Shown here piece after piece: positions 1 to 8,000 of a stretch of DNA of 9,907 nucleotides. Made by a program: the position numbers and the translations under genes. The stretch is from contig JAHIMW010000067.1 in NCBI GenBank assembly GCA_018896355.1, forward strand, positions 1-9,907, given 5' to 3'. Source of the stretch: Pseudomonadota bacterium (lineage in GTDB: Bacteria; Desulfobacterota; Syntrophia; Syntrophales; UBA5619). The notes beneath the pieces were generated by a model. That model had not been told where the DNA came from and searched no databases. It was given only the letters and a program-made list of their open reading frames with translations. The first letter of the stretch is position 1; each line of letters opens with the position of its first letter.

Positions 1-1
1 C

Positions 2-1150
2 GACCATAAAAGGGTTTTGCTGTTTTCCGCAACCATGGCCAGGGAAATTGAAGCGATCGCACAGAGCTATATGAAGAAACCCGTTTCGATTACGGTGGGT
101 TCAAAAAATACGGGCGCTGAAAATGTTAACCATCAATATTATGTCGTACATGCCAGGGACCGATATTCGGCGTTAAAAAGAATTGCCGATTATTATCCGG
201 ATATCTATTCGATTGTTTTTTGCAGAACCAAAATAGAAACGCAGGAAATTGCCGATTCGCTGATCAAAGACGGTTACAATGCGGACTCACTGCACGGAGA
301 TCTCTCTCAACCGCAGCGGGACAACGTGATGAACCGTTTCCGAAGCCGGAACATCCAGATGCTTGTGGCTACGGATGTTGCGGCAAGAGGAATCGACGTG
401 GTCGATCTGACCCATATCATCAACTACAACCTTCCGGACGATATCGAACATTATACGCACCGCAGCGGACGTACCGGAAGGGCCGGCAAATCCGGCATTT
501 CTATCGTGATCATCCATTTGAAAGAGATTTACAAGATCAGACAGATCGAAAAACAGCTCGGAAAGAAATTTACGTCGGTCAAAATACCCACCGGAAATGA
601 AATTTGCGAAAAACAGTTGTACCACCTCGTAGACAAGGTCAAGAACACGGAGATACAGCATCAGGAAATCGCCGCCTTCTTGCCGGCCGTATATGATAAG
701 CTAAAAGAAATCAGCAAGGAAGATATCATTCAGCAGTTTGTCTCCGCCGAGTTCAACCGCTTCTTGAACTACTACAAAAACGCCCCGGATATCAACGTGG
801 ATTTAAAAAAGAGGGAGAGCGGCACAGGCGTCGGCGTTGCACGTCTGTTTGTGAATATCGGACTGATGGAAAGATTCACCCCCAAGAGTCTTAAAACTTA
901 CCTCACCGAAACGGCAAAGGTGGCGAACCTCCGTATTGTCAATGTCACGGTGATGAAAAATTGTTCTTCCTTTGAAACCGACACTGGGCAGGCAGATCCG
1001 CTGATCGCCGCATTTCAAAAAGTAAAATTCAAGAACCGTCGCGTACAGATCGAGCATGCCGGCCGAAGAGACAGGAAAGAAAAGGGAACCAAAAGGTATC
1101 CCCCATCAAGAGATTTCACTTCCCCGAATAAAAAGGGAAAGCGATATTAA
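2..1150 (+). CDS. ATP-dependent DEAD-box RNA helicase, C-terminal part (5' end outside window)
   Basis: This is the C-terminal part of an ATP-driven RNA helicase that unwinds structured RNA during ribosome assembly or mRNA turnover. The frame is open to the window edge, so the N-terminal RecA domain (Q motif, Walker A, DEAD) lies outside. Visible, counting from base 2, are motif III SAT (residue 9 on), motif IV region SIVFCRTK, motif Va DVAARGID and motif VI HRSGRTGRAG (residues 153-162). These together make a complete helicase C domain. A DbpA/CsdA-type RNA-binding domain follows at about residues 276-350, beginning GVARLFVNIG, and then a Lys/Arg-rich tail. Family members with this domain act on 23S rRNA or in cold adaptation (DeaD/CsdA, DbpA). 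I do not choose between these symbols because the N-terminus is missing. GC content is lower than in the genes from 1.8 to 8.2 kb. The stop is TAA at 1148-1150. Confidence 0.95.
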   Translation, partial: DHKRVLLFSATMAREIEAIAQSYMKKPVSITVGSKNTGAENVNHQYYVVHARDRYSALKRIADYYPDIYSIVFCRTKIETQEIADSLIKDGYNADSLHGDLSQPQRDNVMNRFRSRNIQMLVATDVAARGIDVVDLTHIINYNLPDDIEHYTHRSGRTGRAGKSGISIVIIHLKEIYKIRQIEKQLGKKFTSVKIPTGNEICEKQLYHLVDKVKNTEIQHQEIAAFLPAVYDKLKEISKEDIIQQFVSAEFNRFLNYYKNAPDINVDLKKRESGTGVGVARLFVNIGLMERFTPKSLKTYLTETAKVANLRIVNVTVMKNCSSFETDTGQADPLIAAFQKVKFKNRRVQIEHAGRRDRKEKGTKRYPPSRDFTSPNKKGKRY

Positions 1151-1242
1151 GACGACAACGACCGGCCAGGCGCTGGACATCATCGAGGCGTGCTTGAGCG
1201 AGGTCGAAAAGGGGAATTGACGCCCTCTTGCGATATCACGAA

Positions 1243-1286
1243 AAATGAAACAGGCACACGCCTTCCGGCAGGTGCCTTTTTCATTT
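1243..1286. terminator. Bidirectional rho-independent terminator between convergent genes
   Basis: AGGCAC at 1252-1257 pairs with GTGCCT at 1272-1277, with a nested GCC/GGC stem inside. The hairpin is flanked by AAATGAA on the left and TTTTTCATTT on the right, so each strand has a T-rich run after the stem. It lies downstream of the helicase (plus) and downstream of the biotin carrier gene (minus), as expected for a shared terminator. Confidence 0.8.
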
Positions 1287-1321
1287 GTTATTCATTTGCG
1301 AAACGCGCCAAGACGGGCCTT

Positions 1322-1537
1322 CTACTCTATGACCATCATGAGCTGTTCCGTATCGACGCTGTCATTTGCCTTGACCTTGATCTCCTTCACGGTCCCGTCC
1401 GCCGGGGCGTAAATCGGATTCTCCATTTTCATGGCCTCAAGCATGATGACCTCATCGTCTTCCTTTACCTGATCTCCCACATTGACCAGAACTTCCAGGA
1501 TTTTACCCGGCATCGGGGCTTTCACATCTACACTCAT
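1322..1537 (-). CDS. Free-standing biotin carboxyl carrier protein (biotinyl domain only)
   Basis: This is a 71-residue single-domain carrier. It accepts biotin from biotin protein ligase and shuttles CO2 between the carboxylase and transferase or decarboxylase subunits of a biotin enzyme. The biotinylation motif EAMKMEN is at residues 34-40, with the acceptor Lys at 37. The domain begins at once with KAPMPGKI and ends with the paired motif APADGTV...MMVIE, so nothing but the biotinyl fold is present. I chose the ATG at 1537 because GGAGG sits 8 bases upstream. The in-frame ATG at 1558 would place that ribosome binding site inside the gene, and sequence further upstream reads as Arg-rich noise. 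Stand-alone carriers of this size occur with methylmalonyl-CoA, glutaconyl-CoA or oxaloacetate decarboxylases and acyl-CoA carboxylases. The partner subunits are not in the window, so the substrate is unknown. Confidence 0.9.
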   Translation of the reverse strand: MSVDVKAPMPGKILEVLVNVGDQVKEDDEVIMLEAMKMENPIYAPADGTVKEIKVKANDSVDTEQLMMVIE

Positions 1538-1554
1538 TCCCTTGACCTCCGTAA

Positions 1555-1741
1555 TCATGAATTTCCGAAGATATTGCAACCTCCGTCCCGCTGCAACCCA
1601 TTCCTGATAAAGACCACCACATTGTGAAGTACCACGGTACAAAGACCAACCCACCAGGCGACGATCCCTATACCGAAACGGGACCCACCGTGTTTTTCTA
1701 TACTTCCTGAACACTCAAGTCAAGGTCAAAATATCCCCCAT
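1555..1741 (-). pseudogene. Possible frame-broken small membrane protein (OadG-like position)
   Basis: A strong GGAGG (1749-1753) lies 7 bases before an ATG at 1741. The reading frame from that ATG gives MGDILTLT and then meets TGA at 1715-1717. A one-base shift just before this stop enters a frame that stays open to TGA at 1555-1557. That frame encodes a hydrophobic helix, FGIGIVAWWVGLCTVVLHNV, followed by basic residues; the joined product would be about 61 residues. Small one-helix subunits (OadG/gamma type) typically precede the biotin carrier in decarboxylase operons, and the biotin carrier starts 17 bases further on. I infer a broken or mis-sequenced gene of this kind. Sequence identity to OadG is not demonstrated, and the stretch may simply be non-coding. 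Confidence 0.3.
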
Positions 1742-1810
1742 CTCGACACCTCCGCGGGAACATTTCTTTATGAGGCAACTGACCCCCGCTGCGGATCGGT
1801 AGGAATACCA

Positions 1811-3277
1811 TTACTCGGATGCACGAATCAGGCGGTAGACATAGTCCAGATCTCTCATCACTTCCCTGTTCTGTTCCTTGTCTCCCGGCCTTGCCCGCCA
1901 CTCCGGCGACGCCTCCGCGAGGGCCTTCTCTAATTGCCAGTGGTGTTCAAACGTTTTCCGCCACTGCGCCCGAAACGCCCTCTTTTGCTCGCTCGTGAGG
2001 GAAGACCCATTGGCCCGCTTCACCGCGTCGATCGTCACCATGATCCGGTCTATCTTCGTCGCCGCCATGACGACATTGATCTCTCGGGCGCTCAGGACCA
2101 TCCGCTGGGATACGGCCTTCTGAAACTGAGCGGCCGTCGGATAGGTCTTCTCCCGGATCTCCGCCAGTTTGTCCGTCGGAATCCCCGCCTCCCGGATCCG
2201 CAGCTCCGCCCCCGCCGTAATTTGGTACTCGACGGGGATGAAGGTCTTTTGCTGAAACACGTTCTGGACGATGAACAGGGAGACGAAGCTGATCAGAACA
2301 GCGACGATCGGCGTCAACATCCATGCCATGCTGATCTCGCCGATCATCCGCCAGCGGATGCCCCTCCCCCCCTTGATCAGACCGATCCCGATGACCGAAC
2401 CGACGATCGCCTGGGAACTGGAGACCGGGACGAGAGGAAAGGCCGGCAGACCGTGGCCGAGAAAAAACGCCTGCAAACCCTGTGAAGCAAAGAGGAACAG
2501 GACAATGGCGTTCGATAGGACGGCCACAAACGCCGCAACCGGGGACATCTCCGTAATCCCCTGGCCCACCGTCATCATGACCCTCTTCCCGTAGGTGAAT
2601 GTCCCCACGGCGATGGAGACACCGCCCAGCAGAAAGAGCTGCTGCGCCGCATTGAGTTTGAACCATCCCAGAATGGAGATATCCGAAAAGGGCGAAATGG
2701 GGACAAAGATGCCGACCACGTTGGAGATGTTGTTGGCGCCAAGGGAATAGGCGCCGGCGATGCCCGCCAGAAGCAGACCCGACCGGATGAGGGCATCCAG
2801 GCTGAACATGTGGATCCGGGCATATTTGATCCCATAGGCGATCATTTTGTAGAGCAAAGCGGAGAGGAGTGCGGCCAGAATCGGGCTGATGAACCAGCTC
2901 AGGACGATCTTCTCGAGGGCGCCGAAATCGATAAGCGCCCCGGCAAACAGGTCCCAGCCGATGATCGCCCCGACGATCGCCTGCGTCGTGGAGACCGGAT
3001 ATCCGAGAACGGTGAGCCAGTAGACGGTAACCGCCGCGGCCAGCGCCACGACGAAGGCGCCGGCGATGGCGTTCACGGCGCCCAGTTCGCCCAGGGTCTG
3101 CGCCGCGCCCGCCCCGCTGATCACCGCCCCAAAGATGACGAAAATCCCGCAGTATATCGCGGCCTTCCGGAAGCTGATCATCCGGGTGCCGACGGCGGTC
3201 CCGAAGACATTCGCCGCGTCGTTGGCCCCCAACGACCACCCGAGGAACAAACCGCTCGTCAAAAAAATGGCAAACAT
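1811..3277 (-). CDS. pit: PiT-family inorganic phosphate permease with long C-terminal soluble tail
   Basis: This is an inner-membrane, low-affinity transporter taking up phosphate (usually as a metal-phosphate complex) with H+ or Na+. It has 488 residues. The duplicated PiT signatures are clear: GANDAAN at 17-23 with its partner GANNISN at 180-186, and PVSTTQAIVG at 94-103 with PVSSSQAIVG at 284-293. About ten hydrophobic segments span residues 1-342. From about 343 to the end there is a 145-residue hydrophilic, charged region beyond the core, which is not part of the minimal transporter. The ATG at 3277 is preceded by AGAGGA, which overlaps the stop of the upstream DUF47 gene; the two ORFs are 9 bases apart and must be cotranscribed. 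The DUF47 protein is the usual partner and regulator. No clear terminator follows, so transcription may run into the biotin carrier region. Confidence 0.95.
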   Translation of the reverse strand: MFAIFLTSGLFLGWSLGANDAANVFGTAVGTRMISFRKAAIYCGIFVIFGAVISGAGAAQTLGELGAVNAIAGAFVVALAAAVTVYWLTVLGYPVSTTQAIVGAIIGWDLFAGALIDFGALEKIVLSWFISPILAALLSALLYKMIAYGIKYARIHMFSLDALIRSGLLLAGIAGAYSLGANNISNVVGIFVPISPFSDISILGWFKLNAAQQLFLLGGVSIAVGTFTYGKRVMMTVGQGITEMSPVAAFVAVLSNAIVLFLFASQGLQAFFLGHGLPAFPLVPVSSSQAIVGSVIGIGLIKGGRGIRWRMIGEISMAWMLTPIVAVLISFVSLFIVQNVFQQKTFIPVEYQITAGAELRIREAGIPTDKLAEIREKTYPTAAQFQKAVSQRMVLSAREINVVMAATKIDRIMVTIDAVKRANGSSLTSEQKRAFRAQWRKTFEHHWQLEKALAEASPEWRARPGDKEQNREVMRDLDYVYRLIRASE

Positions 3278-3286
3278 GGCGGTCCT

Positions 3287-3937
3287 CTATAACGTGCGCT
3301 TGATGACGTAGATGTTGAGACGGTCGGCGACATCTTCGGCCTCGTCGGCGATCCGGTCCACCTGCTTTGCGAAGAACCGCAGATGCATCTTGTGGCTCAG
3401 CCGGAGATCCTGCCGTCCGAAGATCGCCCGCTGGAGCCGGGTGGAGACCTTGTCCGACTCCTTTTCCCAGAAGGAGACCTTGTGGATATGATCGTTCACC
3501 GCGTGGATGTCCTTGAAAAAGGCCCGGCAGGAACGGACATCCGCCTCCACCGATTCCACCGAATAGTGGAGGAGTTCCTTGAAATCATCATGAAACTCGG
3601 AACAGATGTCGGGACGTTCGATTTCGAACTGCCAGATCAGTCCGGTAAAACGGTCGAGCAGCGCGTCCATGTCCTCGAGGAGCTCCATCACGTCTCCCCT
3701 CGATTCCGGAATCAACGTCTTGGTAAAGAGGTCCTGCTCGATCGAACGACGCAGCGCATCCCCCTTGTGCTCCGTCTCCCGGATGCTCGTCATGGCCTGG
3801 GCAAATGCCTCCATGTTTCCTTTCAGATAGGATTCCATTCCGTTCTTGCACAGCAGCCCCGCCTCGCTGACACGGTCCATGAATTCGTCCACCTGCTTCT
3901 CGATTCCGGCCCTTTTCTTGAGTATGCTCTCTCCCAT
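3287..3937 (-). CDS. DUF47/PhoU-like protein, partner of the phosphate permease
   Basis: This is a 216-residue, all-helical cytoplasmic protein of the DUF47 (TIGR00153) group, related to PhoU. Such proteins sit beside PiT permeases and are thought to control phosphate flux through bound metal. Acidic metal-type motifs are visible: ETEHKGD in the first half, then EKESDKV, and VDRIADEAEDVADRL near the C-terminus. This matches the E/DxxxD pattern of the PhoU family. I place the start at ATG 3937, which has GGAAGG 7 bases upstream and gives the usual family length. The longer reading from a TTG at 4006 adds 23 residues that overlap the intergenic palindrome, and it has no ribosome binding site. 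It is the first gene of the minus-strand phosphate operon. Confidence 0.9.
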   Translation of the reverse strand: MGESILKKRAGIEKQVDEFMDRVSEAGLLCKNGMESYLKGNMEAFAQAMTSIRETEHKGDALRRSIEQDLFTKTLIPESRGDVMELLEDMDALLDRFTGLIWQFEIERPDICSEFHDDFKELLHYSVESVEADVRSCRAFFKDIHAVNDHIHKVSFWEKESDKVSTRLQRAIFGRQDLRLSHKMHLRFFAKQVDRIADEAEDVADRLNIYVIKRTL

Positions 3938-3992
3938 GGCTTTCCCTTCCGACGATGGTCTGGCGTTTCCGTTCCCCTCAAGGAGAACTGCC

Positions 3993-4006
3993 TTGTTGAT
4001 CAACAA
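3993..4006. promoter_or_regulatory. Perfect 14-bp palindrome, candidate LysR-type operator
   Basis: TTGTTGATCAACAA is an exact palindrome in the divergent control region, and its right half TCAACAA recurs at 4014-4020. It contains T-N11-A, the loose LysR-type box. It lies 17 bases upstream of the regulator's TTGACA and just downstream of the predicted start of the phosphate operon. A protein bound here could therefore act on both. Binding by the adjacent LysR protein is inferred. Confidence 0.5.
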
Positions 4007-4023
4007 TTTTTAATCAACAACAC

Positions 4024-4053
4024 TTGACAAATATTTAAAGACGGACATAAAAT
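4024..4053 (+). promoter_or_regulatory. Predicted sigma-70 promoter of the LysR-type regulator operon
   Basis: TTGACA (4024-4029) is an exact -35 box, followed after 18 bases by TAAAAT (4048-4053, 5 of 6). This would give a leader of about 35 bases. A second TATAAT at 4075-4080 is exact but has no good -35 and lies very close to the ATG at 4096. No clear Shine-Dalgarno sequence precedes that ATG. Confidence 0.55.
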
Positions 4054-4060
4054 AAGTCAA
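4034..4060 (-). promoter_or_regulatory. Predicted promoter of the DUF47-pit operon
   Basis: On the minus strand TTGACT (4055-4060) is followed after about 16 bases by TTAAAT (around 4033-4038). This promoter overlaps the plus-strand promoter, so the two transcription units face away from one interlocked control region. The -10 match is only moderate. Confidence 0.4.
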
Positions 4061-4095
4061 ATTAATATATTTCATATAATGGATAATGTAAAGTT

Positions 4096-5001
4096 ATGAA
4101 TCTCAATCAACTGAAGATCTTCTACCTGGCCGCAAAGCATGGAAGTCTGAGCGCCGCCGCAGAAGCGATGTTCATCACCCAGCCGGCCGTCACGAAGGGG
4201 ATCCAGCGCCTTCAGGAGCACTACGAGATCAAGCTCTTCAACCGCTTCGGCCGCAAGATGGCCCTGACGGATGCGGGAGAGGTGCTCTACGGCATCGCCG
4301 AATCGATCTTCGAACTGGAGAATCAGGCGGAGGAGAGCCTCCGGGACTTTCAGCAGCGCAAGCGGGGCTTCATCCGGATCCTCGCCAGCGAGAGTTTCGG
4401 CTCCTACTATCTTCCTTTCATGCTGGACCGGTTTTGCATGGCTCATCCCAGGATCCGGATCTCGATGGAAACCCTGCCGACGGATCTGATCGTAGAGAAG
4501 ACGGCGACGCTTTCAAACGATCTCGGCTTCATCTCCTACCCGGTGCCACACAAGAAGCTGCTCTCCCGCGAGGTTCTGGAGGACAGCTACCAGCTCATTG
4601 TCCCGCCGGACCACCCCTTTGCGCTGAAATCGGTGATCGAGCCGGAGGATCTGGCCGGCCATGCGCTGCTCGTCCACGAAAAAGGGTCGGCCCCCCGCAA
4701 GAGCATCGAAGAGTACATCCAGCGACACGACATCCAGGTCTCGATTCCCCTCGAGCTTTCCAGCAACGAGGCGATCAAGACCGCCGTGGAGGAGAGGTTG
4801 GGCGTCGCCGTCATCACGAGGCGGGTGGTCAGCAAAGAGATCGGGATGGGAAAGCTGAAGGCGATCCCCCTCTCCGACCCCGCGATGACGCGAAAATTCT
4901 ATCTGATCCACCACAAGGACAAGTACATCTCCCGGCCCCTTCAGAGCCTGATCGATGTGGTTGACGGGTGGGTCTCCGAATACCGCAACGGTCTCCACTG
5001 A
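4096..5001 (+). CDS. LysR-family transcriptional regulator
   Basis: This is a 301-residue DNA-binding regulator of normal family length. The N-terminus (residues 1-60) is the winged helix-turn-helix: MNLNQLKIFYLAAKHGSLSA, then the recognition segment ITQPAVTKGIQRLQ and the wing LFNRFGRKMALTDAG. Residues about 90-295 form the periplasmic-binding-like effector domain, with the usual late motif EERLGVAVITRRVV. The effector cannot be read from sequence. It is divergent from the DUF47-pit phosphate operon, and the shared intergenic region holds a palindrome of LysR-box type. It is followed at 22 bases by the large membrane protein gene and probably cotranscribed with it. LysR proteins usually regulate the divergent neighbour and themselves, so a role in phosphate uptake is the natural hypothesis. 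No PHO-box-like repeat was seen. Confidence 0.93.
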   Translation: MNLNQLKIFYLAAKHGSLSAAAEAMFITQPAVTKGIQRLQEHYEIKLFNRFGRKMALTDAGEVLYGIAESIFELENQAEESLRDFQQRKRGFIRILASESFGSYYLPFMLDRFCMAHPRIRISMETLPTDLIVEKTATLSNDLGFISYPVPHKKLLSREVLEDSYQLIVPPDHPFALKSVIEPEDLAGHALLVHEKGSAPRKSIEEYIQRHDIQVSIPLELSSNEAIKTAVEERLGVAVITRRVVSKEIGMGKLKAIPLSDPAMTRKFYLIHHKDKYISRPLQSLIDVVDGWVSEYRNGLH

Positions 5002-5023
5002 TGGTTGAGATCGGACATCTGTT

Positions 5024-8000
5024 ATGAAATCACGGTTTGCAAAAATACTCTTCGACCGGAAAGACCACGAGCTGATCAAATTGGTCCAGGAGGTTCTGAG
5101 CCGGGAGGCCTCCCGGAAAAACTTCAAGGATCTCCTTAATCCCTATCTAACCCCCCACGGCATCAAAGAGATGGCGGCCTCCCAGGGATTCCGCATCGCC
5201 TATGCGATGGCCAACCTGCTCCATTCCCTGGAAATCGGCAAGGCCGATGACCGCCTGAACGCATTGCGCGCCCTCCACGATGAGGTGCTGAACATCACCC
5301 ACAGTTCACTGCGCCGGAATACGGCAAGGGTGCTCCTCCAGATCGTGAAGGAGTTGGTCCGGGTGCGGGGGGATTATGAAAGGCAGCTCGAACTGGCCCA
5401 TGATTTTCGCGTGGCCATGTCGGGGAAACCGCGCCTCATCCGCGAGGAGTTGAGGCGCTACCATTTGTTGGAGATGCCGGAAGCGTGGAACCAGATCGCC
5501 TTCGACGACCACGTCCACGACGCAAACACGAAAGGACGCAAAACCCCCACCCACTTGATCATGGACGCATGGATCAAAGGGATCCGCCGCCTGACGGTGA
5601 TCTACTATAATTTCGTTCCGCCGGAAGCCACATCCGAGCTCCTCGACGCCGGCGAGATCATGGGAATCACCATCCGCATCGGGGTTTCCACAGGCGCGCA
5701 GTTCCGGGGCCGGAATATCCGATTTATCTGGGTGCCGCGCGGATTCTCCGATGCCGGGGATTTTCTTTCTTTCCTTGCGGAACCGACCGTTCGCGCCTTC
5801 ATGGACGAAGGGCGCCAGGTATCCGAATACCAGAAGAACCATGTAATCGCAGGGCTGAATGAATTCAACCGAAAACACCGCACGGCCATCCTCGAAACCT
5901 TCGGCGTTGAACTCCAGCGGCTCGAGTCGACCGATTTCCTCGCCTTTGTCGGCAGCGGCCAGGCGTCGATCCTCCATCTGGCGGAGTTTATCCATACCCA
6001 CCTCCTGCCGTTGATGGAAATCCGCGTCTCCGAACTCAGGAACCGCTACGTCGAGGCGTCCGGTGAAGAACGCGAACGGATGGAGGCCCTCGTCGCCCGG
6101 ATGCGAGAGCTCGATTCGGAGGCCATCGTGGAGCAGTACCTCCGTCCGGTCCGCAATCCATCCCTGCCCGATCCGAACAGGGGACATGATGCCGCATCGT
6201 GTCAAACCGGGGACATGATGCCTCATCGTGTCCCCACCATGATGCCGCATCGTGTCCCCGTGGCGGATGTACCGCCGCTTCTCCGACTCGCTCCTCATGA
6301 ACTCATGCTGAAGATCGATCAGCTCCATTCGGGATATCGGATCTGCCTCAACCTCAGCGATCTGCGCGTGGAAGAGGTTCTGGAGATGCTCTATGACTGC
6401 AAGGGGATGATCACCCACCTGGAGATCTTCAACCTCAAGGATCATGTCGCCGGAAAGACCATACATTACAAGGAAATCAGCGAACTGCAGACGGCCCTCA
6501 ACGAAGGGAACGTCATCATGCTGAAAAAGCTGATCCGCGGCATGATCCAGCGTCTCGAAGAGGCGGATGAGGGGGACACCTTGCGGCAAGGTGTCCCCGA
6601 CCGGATCGCGAAGCTGACCGAGATCCTCCGCAATATCCCCGTTCTGCAGTCCCACTATAGCGTCGTTCCCCTCAAGGCGAATATCGGCAGCGATTCCACC
6701 GGCCGGTCTCAGCACCAGTATGGGATGGGGCTGATCATCCGGGAGACGCTGCCCCCACGCGCGCAGAGGGCGATTCGGCAAACCAGGTTTCCCGTCGACT
6801 TCATCCTCCCGGTCCGGATGACGGCCTATCCGCGGACGACCTATCTCCCGGATGACCCATCAGGGGCCATCAATCCATGGCTCCGGCGCCTCCGACTGCT
6901 GCCGGGGCTGCGGCGGCTCGGAGAACGGCGCGTGCGGGACTGGGAGATTCAGGAGAATGCAACACGGTTGGAAACGCCGGGTAACATCATCCCCCTTGGA
7001 GGTCTGCACGAGGAGGGCGGCAATGAGCTCTATTTGGTTCCGAAAAAACCGCGGGTGTATCAGGGGAGGACCTGGAGATACCTCAACAGCGGCGTCAAGA
7101 ACGCCGCCAAGGTGCTGATCGGACTCATCCCGGCTTTTCTCACCTTTGCGCTGACAAAAGAGTGGTGGCTGCTGGCCTATGGTGGGGCCTTCATCTGGTT
7201 CGGAATTACAGGGCTGCGGAACATTCTCCAGTCGGTCCTCGGCGGGGGCGGCTTCCGCCGTTCCCCGCTACTGCGCTGGAACGACTACGTCAGCTGGGGA
7301 AGGCTCACGGATTCGCTGCTTTTCACCGGATTCTCGGTGCCGCTGCTCGACTACCTTGTTAAATCGGTAATCCTCGACCGGACGTTCGGGATCACCACGG
7401 CCACCAACCCGACCCTCCTCTATACCTTCATCGCATTGGCCAACGGTCTCTACCTCTCCAGCCACAACACCTTCCGCGGCCTGCCGAAGGGGGCAATCCT
7501 CGGAAACTTCTTCCGGAGCATCCTGTCGATCCCGCTCGCCGTCGCCTTCAACACCGCCATCGGCGGCATCCTCTTTGAGTCAGGTTTCCAGGGGATCAAC
7601 GACACCCTTCAGAAATGGGCGGCCATCATCTCCAAGGCGGCGTCCGACTGTGTCGCCGGCGTCATCGAAGGGCTGGCCGACCGTTATGAAAACCTCCGGA
7701 TGCGGGAGCGGGACTATACCGCCAAAATCGGCCAACTCTTCGACACCTACGCCCGCCTCGAACTTCTGTTTCCCGAGAAGGACGTTCTGGAGATGCTCGA
7801 ATCCCCGAAGCAGTTCATCCGGACGATCGGCGCCGGAGCACAGGATCTCGAACGGATCATCATCATCAACGCCCTCGATCTCCTCTATTTCTGGATGTAC
7901 CAGCCCCACGCCCGGAGCGTCCTGGCGGCCCGCATCCGGACCATGTCGGACGAGGAACGGCAGATCTTCGTCCGGTCGCAGTGCATCCTGCAGCGCGAGC

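Noticed and set aside
1190..1627. Plus-strand frame of 145 codons
   Set aside because: It runs through the terminator and antisense to the biotin carrier; no domain is seen.
1538..1714. N-terminal extension of the biotin carrier to 130 residues
   Set aside because: The added part is Arg-rich without domain character, and the GGAGG 8 bases before ATG 1537 defines the start.
2530..2710. Further GGGGACA or TGTCCCC strings at about 2537, 2600 and 2699
   Set aside because: They lack the opposite arm and lie in conserved PiT codons, so they are chance matches and not repeat units.
1947..3239. Minus-strand frame of 430 codons overlapping the phosphate permease
   Set aside because: Arg/Gly/Asp-rich translation with no motifs; it is the shifted frame of the PiT gene, whose duplicated signatures are unmistakable.
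3938..4006. Upstream TTG start for the DUF47 protein
   Set aside because: No ribosome binding site, overlap with the operator-like palindrome, and excess length compared with the family.
6180..6259. CRISPR array
   Set aside because: The repeats are palindromic, adjacent or overlapping, irregularly spaced (29 and 24 bases), without spacers, and lie inside a coding frame.
5306..6781. Minus-strand open frame of 491 codons antisense to the large membrane protein
   Set aside because: It lies wholly opposite a better-supported gene, lacks recognisable domains, and contains the palindromic repeats as MRHH-type strings. Long antisense frames are expected in GC-rich codon patterns.
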